Source of the DNA: Shinella yambaruensis
GTDB lineage: Bacteria > Pseudomonadota > Alphaproteobacteria > Rhizobiales > Rhizobiaceae
Direction: 5' to 3'
NCBI RefSeq assembly: GCF_022899355.1
Contig: NZ_JALJCK010000001.1
Span: forward strand, 284,248-348,247
DNA length: 64,000 nt
Below the pieces are notes generated by a model. It did no database searches, was not told the DNA's origin, and was given only the letters and a program-made list of their open reading frames with translations. Both the position numbers and the translations under genes were made by a program. Positions 55,952 to 63,983 of this stretch are shown piece by piece. The stretch's first letter is position 1. Each line of letters begins with the position of its first letter.

Positions 55952-56006
55952 GCATAGCAGCTGCATTTTCTTTGCACTGCACATTAACAAGGGGATCGCC
56001 TATATA
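55952..56006 (+). promoter_or_regulatory. Candidate promoter 4 (second DUF1127 gene)
   Basis: GCATAGCAGC from 55952, TTGCACTGCACA at 55972-55983 and TATATA at 56001-56006. GCATA and the 12-mer have exactly the same offsets from the -10 (48 and 29) as in promoter 1. Confidence 0.6.
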
Positions 56007-56060
56007 GAGCTCACACACCGGCGAGACAGACCTCCCGGCCAACACTTCGAGGAGATGACC

Positions 56061-56204
56061 ATGAACCCGATCCGCATTGCAAAGAACTGGATTTCCTACC
56101 GCCGCACGATGAACGAACTCGGCAACCTGTCGAACCACACGCTGTCCGACATCGGCCTGACCCGTTACGACATCCGCGACATCGCAGCCCGTTCCTTCCG
56201 CTAA
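56061..56204 (+). CDS. DUF1127 microprotein 2
   Basis: 47 aa paralogue of microprotein 1 (shared N-W-x-x-YRxTxNELGxxSxxxLxDIG-type core), again rich in Arg. GAGGAG is 6 bases before the ATG at 56061. Probable role as for microprotein 1; the two differ most at the C-terminus (ARSFR against RKAAN). It is followed by a hairpin terminator and then trmFO. Confidence 0.92.
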   Translation: MNPIRIAKNWISYRRTMNELGNLSNHTLSDIGLTRYDIRDIAARSFR

Positions 56205-56260
56205 GACATAGCCGGTTTCCGCCGCTGCGGCCGGAAACGGCGACGCGCGAGGAACGCTTC

Positions 56261-56287
56261 AAACGGCACCATTCGGTGCCGTTTTTG
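56261..56287 (+). terminator. Terminator of DUF1127 gene 2
   Basis: 10-bp stem AAACGGCACC/GGTGCCGTTT with an ATTC loop followed by TTGATT; U-run partly within the stem. Confidence 0.85.
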
Positions 56288-56347
56288 ATTCGGGCTTTTG
56301 AATCTCCGCCGTGGAAGTCGGCCCGCGGGCATGGTAACGAACCGCCC

Positions 56348-57757
56348 ATGACACAGACCTCCTCCCTCGCTCCCATCCACGTCATCGGCGGCGGCCTTGC
56401 CGGCTCGGAAGCCGCCTGGCAGATCGCCGAGAACGGCGTCCCCGTCATCCTGCATGAAATGCGCGGCGTGCGCGGCACGGATGCCCACAAGACGGACGGC
56501 CTTGCCGAGCTCGTCTGTTCCAATTCCTTCCGCTCGGACGATGCGACCAGCAATGCCGTCGGCGTGCTGCACGCCGAAATGCGGCTCGCCGGCTCGCTGA
56601 TCATGCGCGCGGCCGATGCCAGCCAGGTGCCGGCCGGCGGCGCGCTCGCCGTCGACCGCGACGGCTTTTCCGCCGCCGTCACCGCCGCACTCGAAAGCCA
56701 CCCGCTGATCACCATCACGCGCGAGGAAGTCACCGGCCTGCCGCCGGAGGACTGGGACCAGGCGATCATCGCCACCGGGCCGCTCACCGCCCCCTCGCTC
56801 GCCGCGGCGATCCAGGAACGCACCGGCGCCGATTCGCTCGCCTTCTTCGATGCCATCGCGCCGATCGTGCACACGGCCAGCGTCGACATGGACATCTGCT
56901 GGTTCCAGTCGCGCTACGACAAGGTCGGCCCCGGCGGCACGGGCAAGGACTACATCAACTGCCCGATGGACGAGGCGCAGTACAACGCCTTCGTCGACGC
57001 CCTCATCGCCGGCGACACGACGGGCTTCAAGGAATGGGAAGGCACGCCCTATTTCGACGGCTGCCTGCCGATCGAGGTGATGGCGGAGCGCGGCCGCGAG
57101 ACGCTGCGCCACGGGCCGATGAAGCCGATGGGCCTTACCAATGCGCACAACCCGACGGTCAAGCCCTATGCTGTCGTGCAGCTGCGGCAGGACAATGCGC
57201 TCGGCACGCTCTACAACATGGTCGGCTTCCAGACGAAGCTGAAATACGGCGCGCAGGCAGAAATCTTCCGCCTGATCCCCGGCCTCCAGAACGCCGAGTT
57301 CGCCCGCCTCGGCGGCCTTCACCGCAACACCTACATCAACTCGCCGACGCTGCTCGACCGCTCGCTGACGCTGAAGGGCCGCCCGGGCCTGCGCTTTGCC
57401 GGCCAGATCACCGGCTGCGAGGGCTATGTGGAGAGCGCCAGCATCGGCCTGCTCGCCGGCCGCTTCGCGGTGGCCGAACGGCGCGGCGAAACGCCGTCGC
57501 TGCCGCCGGAAACCACGGCCTTCGGTTCGCTGCTCGGCCACATCACCGGCGGCCACATCGTCTCCGACGACGAGCCGGGCAAACGCTCCTTCCAGCCGAT
57601 GAACATCAATTTCGGCCTGTTCCCGCCGCTGGAGCCGGGCACGGTGACGAAGCCGGAAGGCATGAAGCGGTTCCGCGGCAAGGACAAGGCCCTCGCCAAG
57701 AAGCAGGCGACGGCCGCAAGGGCGCTCGAAGACTGCGCCCGCTGGCTCGGCCGCTGA
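56348..57757 (+). CDS. trmFO: Methylenetetrahydrofolate--tRNA-(uracil-5-)-methyltransferase TrmFO
   Basis: 469 aa flavoprotein that makes m5U54 in the tRNA T-loop using methylene-THF and FADH2. FAD-binding [17 protein letters not shown] at about 13-29, the CSNSFRSDD catalytic-cysteine region, [17 protein letters not shown], and [13 protein letters not shown] near the C-terminus are all characteristic. ATG 56348 gives the family start. The 60 bases between the DUF1127 terminator and the ATG must hold its promoter. Confidence 0.96.
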   Translation: MTQTSSLAPIHVIGGGLAGSEAAWQIAENGVPVILHEMRGVRGTDAHKTDGLAELVCSNSFRSDDATSNAVGVLHAEMRLAGSLIMRAADASQVPAGGALAVDRDGFSAAVTAALESHPLITITREEVTGLPPEDWDQAIIATGPLTAPSLAAAIQERTGADSLAFFDAIAPIVHTASVDMDICWFQSRYDKVGPGGTGKDYINCPMDEAQYNAFVDALIAGDTTGFKEWEGTPYFDGCLPIEVMAERGRETLRHGPMKPMGLTNAHNPTVKPYAVVQLRQDNALGTLYNMVGFQTKLKYGAQAEIFRLIPGLQNAEFARLGGLHRNTYINSPTLLDRSLTLKGRPGLRFAGQITGCEGYVESASIGLLAGRFAVAERRGETPSLPPETTAFGSLLGHITGGHIVSDDEPGKRSFQPMNINFGLFPPLEPGTVTKPEGMKRFRGKDKALAKKQATAARALEDCARWLGR

Positions 57758-57960
57758 CCTCGGGCAGCCCGGCCCACAGCCGCACCCTCAAAATGCACGA
57801 CACCCGTATAAGGCCGGGAGCGCGCCTCTTGTCCTTCTCTACGAGGGGCTGCAGGCGCAAGACGGACACGCCCCCCTTATCCGACCCTCGGGCCACCTTC
57901 TCTTCGCAGAGGAGAAGGAAAAGGAGGCAATGTCGAGCCATGGGCGATTGGCCCGCCTTT

Positions 57961-58413
57961 TTAGATTTGCCGGCCTGCGGCCTCCGGGCCAAGACCGACC
58001 ACCGCCGGCATGAAGCTGCCGAGCAGCCAGAGCGAGACCTCCGCGGCCTCCCGCTCGTCGCGGAACTCGAAGACGCCGCCCTCGAAGGCGGCATTGGCGA
58101 ACTTCACGGCGAGGCGCTTCGGGCCGGCGCTTTCGACGCGCACGGTGCCGGGTTCGATCCGGTGGCAGGAATAGTGGTGGCCGTGGGCATGCATGCAGCC
58201 GGCCTTGCCGTCATGCAGGCGCAGGAACACCGTGCGGCCGTCCGTCGTGGCGATGACCTCGCGGATCGCCTCCTCGGGAAAGGCCCGGCCGAATTCCAGG
58301 ATCGCGAGCCCGGCATCCTCGCCGGCCATCTCCTGCGCATCCTCCCGGCGAAACACCTGACGGAAGACGAGGCCGGCCAAGAGCAGGCAGGCGATGGTGA
58401 CGGTCCAGAGCAT
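57961..58413 (-). CDS. Membrane-anchored protein of unknown function
   Basis: 150 aa with one N-terminal membrane segment (WTVTIACLLLAGLVFRQVF) and a soluble remainder. A Cys/His-rich turn CMHAHGHHYSCH near residue 73 is unusual and might bind a metal. EREAAEVSLWLLGSFMPAV near the C-terminus is a second hydrophobic patch. I do not recognise the family. ATG 58413 is used; the frame is open to 58512 without a plausible start. It is convergent with trmFO across a 203-base gap in which I see no terminator or repeat. Confidence 0.7.
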   Translation of the reverse strand: MLWTVTIACLLLAGLVFRQVFRREDAQEMAGEDAGLAILEFGRAFPEEAIREVIATTDGRTVFLRLHDGKAGCMHAHGHHYSCHRIEPGTVRVESAGPKRLAVKFANAAFEGGVFEFRDEREAAEVSLWLLGSFMPAVVGLGPEAAGRQI

Positions 58414-58611
58414 CGGCGCGATTCCTCCACGAAAAACATCCTGCCGCTGTAGCGGACAAGGCTTGCGCCAGTTTTGCGTCTTGTCAGGTGCCAAGGCACG
58501 TCGCGCGGACATGCGCGGCGATTTTACGCGACATGCGAAGAAACGGGAAGCCGGCCGGGCGCCTTAGGGTCCGTACTCCAACAGAACACCTATCCTGAGG
58601 GGGACGGATCC

Positions 58612-58716
58612 TGGAGCATTTCCAGCCGAAGCGAAGTCGCTTTGGCGTCGGATAATGCGGTAAAACAAGAATCTGGGGTATTTCCGGTGAACCGGAGTTC
58701 ACCGGAAATGCTCTAG
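58612..58716. repeat. Degenerate Rhizobiales palindromic repeat (GAGCATTTCC family)
   Basis: Begins GGAGCATTTCCAG and ends GGAAATGCTCTAG, with the inner motifs GCGTCGGATAATGCGGTAAA and ACAAGAATC typical of the widespread Rhizobiales intergenic element. A perfect 13-bp hairpin (ATTTCCGGTGAAC with its complement, 58680-58709) occupies one end. The stop codon of the adjacent phytoene-synthase-like gene lies inside the element. Confidence 0.75.
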
Positions 58717-59579
58717 AACGGGCCGCGGCGCAGCGCCCGCCACATCCACCACTGTCGCCGCCACTGGGCGGGCTGGAGAGAACGCTCCAGTGCCGCCGCG
58801 CCGGCCTTCTCCACTGCATCCAGTATAGGCGAAACGAGGGCGACCGGCAAAAAGGCCGGGCGATTGGCCGGTGAAATGCCGCCGGCGGCCCTGGCCTTGG
58901 CGAGATGTTCCCGGCCGAGGCCGATAAAGGCATCCACCGCCCGCGCGGCCGCGGCGATGTCGTCGCCGGCAAGCAGGCCCTCCGGCGTCAGGCCCGTGGC
59001 GGCGAGAAGATCGGCCGGCAGGTAGACCTGGCCGCGCCGCCGGTGGATCGGCAGCATCAGCAACGTGCCCGCGACGGTCTGCGCCACGCCGGCATGCCCC
59101 GCGGCCTCGGCCGATGCAGGCGCCCCTGCCGGATCGAGGATGAGGCTTGCGAGCTGGATCAGCGCCGAGGCGGTTTCGCCGGCATAGCCCTCGAATGCCG
59201 CACGGCTCTCCATCGGGTCGTTGTAGACATCGAAGATGCGCGCCTCGGTCATGTCCGTCAGCACGGCGACCGGCAGCCGGTATTCCTCCACACAGGCCAT
59301 CAGGCCGGCGGCGAGCGGGTTGGCCATGGCGTCGCCCTCGGCCGTGCCGTCGAGCACGTCGCGCCACCATTGCAGGCGGATCTCGCCGGGCAGCGCCTCG
59401 CGCACCACGTCGCGCACGCGGGCGATCTCGGCATTGAAGGCGTAGAGCGCGGCAAGCGCCCCGCGCTTTTCCGCCGGGGCCAGCAGGCAGGCGAGATAGC
59501 GGTCGCGATCGGTGTCGCGGAGCATTGCCAGACAATGCGCGTAATGGTCTTGCCGCAGATCGGTCATGTCTGATGTCAC
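58713..59579 (-). CDS. Squalene/phytoene synthase family protein (NDUFAF6-like)
   Basis: 288 aa. Member of the trans-isoprenyl synthase fold family: LYAFNAEIARVRDVV, QWWRDVLDG and VYLPADLLAATGL align with that fold. The first aspartate-rich motif of true synthases (DxxxD) reads NAEIARVRD and the second is weak, so enzymatic activity is doubtful. The human relative is NDUFAF6, a complex I assembly factor. The start is GTG 59579 overlapping the previous stop (GTGA), or ATG 59567. Last gene of the yajC-secDF unit. Confidence 0.85.
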   Translation of the reverse strand: MTSDMTDLRQDHYAHCLAMLRDTDRDRYLACLLAPAEKRGALAALYAFNAEIARVRDVVREALPGEIRLQWWRDVLDGTAEGDAMANPLAAGLMACVEEYRLPVAVLTDMTEARIFDVYNDPMESRAAFEGYAGETASALIQLASLILDPAGAPASAEAAGHAGVAQTVAGTLLMLPIHRRRGQVYLPADLLAATGLTPEGLLAGDDIAAAARAVDAFIGLGREHLAKARAAGGISPANRPAFLPVALVSPILDAVEKAGAAALERSLQPAQWRRQWWMWRALRRGPF

Positions 59580-59962
59580 ACGGCGATCAGCGCGGCGGCG
59601 ACGGCCCGGCTCTCGGCCAGCATGACATTGAACGTGCGCACGGCAGCGCCGGTGCTCATCGGGTCGGAGCGGACCTTGCGCTCCGTCAACGCCGCCTTGA
59701 TCTCGGCCGAAAGCGGGCGGATCTCCTTGCCGGTGCCGACGAGCAGCACCTCGATCTCACCCGCCTCGTCCAGCACGCGCTGGAGGTCGGACAGCGTCAG
59801 CGGCGTGCCCTCCTGCTTGTCCCAGCCGTGGATGCCGGACGGCAGGCAGAGGATGGAGCCGCGATGCGACATGTCGGCGAAGCGGAAGCCGCCATTGCCA
59901 TATGCGTCGATCGGCGCCCGCCCGGGGAAATGCGCCTCCCGGATTTCGATGCCCTTAGCCAT
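59576..59962 (-). CDS. Mth938-like protein (NDUFAF3-like)
   Basis: 128 aa, PF04430 family. GIEIREAHFPGRAPIDAYGNGG, SILCLPSGIHGWD, LLVGTGKEIRPLS and AVRTFNVMLAESRAVAAALIAV are typical. The mitochondrial homologue NDUFAF3 is a complex I assembly factor; the bacterial function is not established. ATG 59962 overlaps the secDF stop by 8 bases and the stop overlaps the next start, so the three are tightly coupled. The frame is open further upstream inside secDF. Confidence 0.92.
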   Translation of the reverse strand: MAKGIEIREAHFPGRAPIDAYGNGGFRFADMSHRGSILCLPSGIHGWDKQEGTPLTLSDLQRVLDEAGEIEVLLVGTGKEIRPLSAEIKAALTERKVRSDPMSTGAAVRTFNVMLAESRAVAAALIAV

Positions 59963-62462
59963 TGGCTCCCGTCGCCTCCGTGGCCGGTCCCTTGCCGCCC
60001 TTGCCCGGGCGGTAGCGCTCCGGCTGCAGGCGGAACAGGATGAGGATCGGCCCGGCAATGTAGATAGAGGATATGGTGCCGATCGCCACTCCGAAGAGCA
60101 GCGTCAGCGCGAAGGTGCCGATCGCCTCGCCGCCGAAGAGCGCGAGCGCGGCAAGCGCGATCAGCGTGGTCGCGGACGTCAGGACGGTGCGCGACAGCGT
60201 GCGGTTGATCGCGTCGTCGATCAGGATCGGCAGCGGCATCTGCTTGAAATGCCGAAGGTTCTCGCGGATACGGTCGTAGACGACCATCGTGTCGTTCAGC
60301 GAATAGCCGGCGATCGTCAGCAGCGCGGCGACCGCGGTGACGTTGAACTCGATCTTGGCGAGCGCCAGGAAACCGAGCGTGAAGAACACGTCATGCGCCA
60401 GCGCGATGATCGCGCCGATGGCGAAATGCCATTCGAAGCGGACCCAGATATAGGCGATGAGCGCAAGCAGGCCGACGACGAAGCCGAGCGTCGCCGTATC
60501 GATCAGCTCGCCGGAAATCGCCGGGCCGACCACCTCGACGCGGCGGAAGTCGTAGTCGTCCTCCAGCTCGCCGCGGGCGACCAGCACGGAGGTCTGCTCC
60601 GCGTTCTCGCCCTCGCCCGCCGATGTCAGCCGCACCAGCGCATGGCGCGCGTCTCGCTGTTTCGTGACGGTCAGCACGTCCACGCCGGCATCGTTCAGGC
60701 GGGCGGTGATGTCGTCGAGATCGGCATTGCCGGCCTTGGCCTGAACCTCCAGCGCCGCGCCGCCGGTGAAATCGATGCCGAGCCTGAGCTTGCCGGCGAC
60801 AAGCAGGCCGGCAATGGCGAGCGACAGCACCGCGGTCAGGAGGAAGACCCCGTTGCGCACCGCCATGAAGCGCAGGTTGAGCCGGTCGAAGAGGCCGGTG
60901 CGCACGCCCTTCGGCAGGTGCGTCGCGTGGCTGCGGTTGAGCCAGACGGTAACAAGGCGGCGCGTCAGCGTGAAGGTGGTGACGAGCGTCGCGAAAAGGC
61001 CGATGCCGACGGCAAGCGCGAAGGCGCGCACCGGAGCTGCCGAAAGCAGGAAGAGGACCGCGATGGCGATGAACATGGTGACGGAGGCATCGAGCACCGT
61101 GGCACGGGCACGACGGAAGCCGACCAGGACCGACCGGGAGAGCTCCCGTCCGCCCTTCACCTCCTCGCGGATGCGTTCGAAGATCAGCACGCTGGCATCG
61201 ACCGCGATGCCGACGGTCAGCACCATGCCGGCGATCATCGACAGCGAGACCGGCGCGCCGACAAGCGCCAGCACCGCGAAGGAGAGGACCATGGCGAAGG
61301 CCAGCGACAAGGAGGCGATGACGCCGAGCACGCCGTAGAAGAAGGTCATGAAGGCGACGACGGCAACGATGGCGACCGCAAGCGCGACGACCACCGTCGT
61401 GGCCGAGGTCGTGCCGAGCGCCGGCTCGATCGAGCGCTCCTCGATGATGGTGAGCGGGGCCGGCAGCGGGCCGCTCGCGATGATGCGCGCGAGGTTCGCC
61501 GCCCCTTCCGCGTCGAAATCGCCGGAAAGGCGGCCGACGCCATCGGTGATGGCGCCCTGGATGCGCGAGGTCGAGATCACCTGCTCGTCGAGCAGGATGG
61601 CGATGGTGCGCCCGCTGTTCTCCCGCGTGAAGGCGGCGAGCTTTTCGGCAGCGCCGGCCTTCAGCACGAATTCGATGAAGGGCTCGTCGTTGGGCGCGGG
61701 CTCCGCCGAGGCGACATCGACGGCGGTGAAGAGATCGTCCTGCCGCACGACATAACCGACCGGCGGCTCGCCGGTGGAGTAGAGCACCTCGGAGCCCGCC
61801 GGCACGCCGTCCTCGATCGCCGTGTCGAGCGGCACGCTGTCGTCGACGAGCCGGGCGGAAAGCCTGCCGACCGTCGCCAGCATGTCCTTGACGCGCTGCG
61901 GATCGGTCAGGCCCGGCATGGAGACGACGATGCGATCACGCTCGCCGCGCGCGACGACGAGCTCGGGAATGTCGAGGCTCTCGACGCGGCGGCGCACCGC
62001 ATCGACGGCCCCGAGCGAGGCCGCGCTTGCGGCGCTGTCGACGGCATCGGCGGCAAGCACGATGCGGAACTTGCCGCTTTCCGGCTCGCTGAGCGCGCCA
62101 AGGCCAAGGCCGGCGAGCGCCGTACGGGCGGCATCGAGGCGGTCGGTCGCCGTTACCGTGACGTCGATCGTGTCTTCTGCCCCGTTGAGGTCGCTGTGGG
62201 CAATGCGCGCGGCGCGCAGGGTGCTCCCGATGGTCTCGACGGCCGCGCGCAGGCGCTCGGCCGCGATGTCACTGCGCGAGACCTTCAGCACGAGGCGGGA
62301 GCCGCCTGTCAGGTCGAGGCCGGGGACGAGGCGATGGCCCGCCACCCAGCCGGGCAGGCCGACGGTCATGCGCGCCGGCAAAAGGCTCGGCAGAAGGACA
62401 AGAAGGCTCGCCGCAAGGACGAGCCAGAGAGAAAAGGTCTTCCAGCGGGCGGATTGCTGCAT
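59955..62462 (-). CDS. secDF: Protein translocase subunit SecDF (fused SecD-SecF)
   Basis: 835 aa fused RND-type protein that uses the proton gradient to pull exported proteins through SecYEG. SecD half: GLDLTGGSRLVLKV near residue 50 and the periplasmic P1 domain. SecF half begins at about 530 with GIDFTGGAALEVQAK, and both halves have six helices (GMVLTVGIAVDASVLIFERIREE and GYSLNDTMVVYDRIRENLR are the equivalent motifs). ATG 62462. It lies 88 bases after yajC. Fusion is usual in alphaproteobacteria. Confidence 0.96.
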   Translation of the reverse strand: MQQSARWKTFSLWLVLAASLLVLLPSLLPARMTVGLPGWVAGHRLVPGLDLTGGSRLVLKVSRSDIAAERLRAAVETIGSTLRAARIAHSDLNGAEDTIDVTVTATDRLDAARTALAGLGLGALSEPESGKFRIVLAADAVDSAASAASLGAVDAVRRRVESLDIPELVVARGERDRIVVSMPGLTDPQRVKDMLATVGRLSARLVDDSVPLDTAIEDGVPAGSEVLYSTGEPPVGYVVRQDDLFTAVDVASAEPAPNDEPFIEFVLKAGAAEKLAAFTRENSGRTIAILLDEQVISTSRIQGAITDGVGRLSGDFDAEGAANLARIIASGPLPAPLTIIEERSIEPALGTTSATTVVVALAVAIVAVVAFMTFFYGVLGVIASLSLAFAMVLSFAVLALVGAPVSLSMIAGMVLTVGIAVDASVLIFERIREEVKGGRELSRSVLVGFRRARATVLDASVTMFIAIAVLFLLSAAPVRAFALAVGIGLFATLVTTFTLTRRLVTVWLNRSHATHLPKGVRTGLFDRLNLRFMAVRNGVFLLTAVLSLAIAGLLVAGKLRLGIDFTGGAALEVQAKAGNADLDDITARLNDAGVDVLTVTKQRDARHALVRLTSAGEGENAEQTSVLVARGELEDDYDFRRVEVVGPAISGELIDTATLGFVVGLLALIAYIWVRFEWHFAIGAIIALAHDVFFTLGFLALAKIEFNVTAVAALLTIAGYSLNDTMVVYDRIRENLRHFKQMPLPILIDDAINRTLSRTVLTSATTLIALAALALFGGEAIGTFALTLLFGVAIGTISSIYIAGPILILFRLQPERYRPGKGGKGPATEATGANG

Positions 62463-62550
62463 CGCGATCTCGACTAATCCGGCGCGCCGCCGGCTGAAAA
62501 CCAGTCGGGCCGTCCGGCCGGGTCATTGCCCGGCCAGGCGGCAGGCCAAG

Positions 62551-62886
62551 TCATTCCTTGACGGGTTCGCCCTTGACGCGGACTTCGCTGACGCCGCTGC
62601 GCACGACGCGCACCTTCATGCCTTCGGCGATCTCGACTTCGAGTTCGTTGTCGTCGACGACCTTGGTGACCTTGCCGACGATGCCGCCGCCGGTGACGAC
62701 CTGGTCGCCGCGGCGGATGTTCTTCAGAAGCTCATCGCGACGCTTCATGGCGGCGCGCTGCGGGCGGATGATGAGGAAATACATCACCACGAAGATCAGC
62801 AGAAACGGCAGGACCGACATGAGAATGTCTGCGCCGCCTGCCCCGCCGGGTGCCGCCGTCTGCGCGAAGGCCTCGGTAATGAACAT
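62551..62886 (-). CDS. yajC: Preprotein translocase subunit YajC
   Basis: 111 aa single-pass membrane protein of the SecDF-YajC complex. The N-terminal helix MSVLPFLLIFVVMYFLIIRPQ is followed by the cytoplasmic YajC domain (KNIRRGDQVVTGGGIVGKVTK). ATG 62886 has AGGAG 6 bases upstream; a TTG one codon earlier is in frame. It is the first gene of yajC-secDF-Mth938-phytoene-synthase-like. Confidence 0.96.
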   Translation of the reverse strand: MFITEAFAQTAAPGGAGGADILMSVLPFLLIFVVMYFLIIRPQRAAMKRRDELLKNIRRGDQVVTGGGIVGKVTKVVDDNELEVEIAEGMKVRVVRSGVSEVRVKGEPVKE

Positions 62887-63054
62887 CAACTACTCCTTGA
62901 AATCGTGAATTCGGGCGGCCAGAGGGGCCGTTTCGGTTGCCGGAATATAGGCAAGCGGGCATTGAATGCAACACACGACCTTGCGAAGCGGCCTGTTTTC
63001 AAGCGCTTTCCCCCTTTTCGCGACCCGCCGCCGCATGCTACCCGGCAGGGACGC

Positions 63055-63939
63055 ATGAGGAGAGAGAAATTGCAGGAAGATCACGTCAAGCTCTTGCTCG
63101 CCGAAATCGGCCGCATCAACGCCGCGCTGGAACGCCTCGCCGGCCCCGCCCCCGCCGTCAACGACTGGAACGCCGCCGAGGTCTTCGTCTGGTCGCCGGC
63201 CCGCCAGCACCTGCAGCCGGTCAGGCGGCCGAACCGCATCGAGATCGAGCTGATCCGCGGCGTCGACCATGTGCGCGACATCCTCGTCGACAACACGGTG
63301 CGTTTCGCCCGCGGACTGCCGGCGAACAACGTGCTGCTCTGGGGCGCGCGCGGCATGGGCAAGTCGTCGCTGGTCAAATCCGTCCATGCGCTGGCCGCGA
63401 AGGAGACGGGCAGCGGGCTGAAGCTGGTGGAAGTGCACCGCGAGGACATCGCCACGCTGCCGGCGCTGATGGACATCCTCAAGGAAGCGCCCTGCCCGGT
63501 CATCATCTTCTGCGACGACCTGTCCTTCGACCATGACGACACGTCCTACAAGTCGTTGAAGGCGGCGCTCGACGGGGGCGTGGAGGGCCGGCCGGACAAT
63601 GTGCTGCTCTACGCCACCTCCAACCGCCGGCACCTCCTGCCGCGCGACATGATGGAGAACGAGCAGTCGACGGCGATCAACCCGTCGGAGGCGGTAGAGG
63701 AGAAGGTCTCGCTTTCCGACCGTTTCGGCCTCTGGCTCGGCTTCTACAAATGCAGCCAGGCCGAATATCTCGAGATGATCGACGGCTACGCCCGGCATTT
63801 CGGCCTCGACATCCCGGCAGAGCAGCTGCACGCCGAGGCGCTGGAATGGGCGACGACCCGCGGCTCCCGCTCCGGCCGCGTCGCCTGGCAATATGTGCAG
63901 GATCTGGCCGGGCGCCTCGGCAAGCCGCTGATGAAATGA
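63055..63939 (+). CDS. DUF815 family AAA+ ATP-binding protein
   Basis: 294 aa. PF05673 ATPase: Walker A GARGMGKSSLVKS (about 98-110), Walker B PVIIFCDDLSFD, sensor NVLLYATSNRRHLLPR. The LSDRFGLWLGFY segment is diagnostic of the family. Function unknown; members are predicted AAA+ proteins often next to yajC-secDF, as here (divergent, 168 bases). The ATG is at 63055, but a TTG at 63070 has a better-spaced AGGAG (7 bases) and may be the real start (289 aa). Confidence 0.9.
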   Translation: MRREKLQEDHVKLLLAEIGRINAALERLAGPAPAVNDWNAAEVFVWSPARQHLQPVRRPNRIEIELIRGVDHVRDILVDNTVRFARGLPANNVLLWGARGMGKSSLVKSVHALAAKETGSGLKLVEVHREDIATLPALMDILKEAPCPVIIFCDDLSFDHDDTSYKSLKAALDGGVEGRPDNVLLYATSNRRHLLPRDMMENEQSTAINPSEAVEEKVSLSDRFGLWLGFYKCSQAEYLEMIDGYARHFGLDIPAEQLHAEALEWATTRGSRSGRVAWQYVQDLAGRLGKPLMK

Positions 63940-63983
63940 GAGGGGCCGGTCGGGCCGACCTTCCTCTTGAGGGTAACCTCGCC

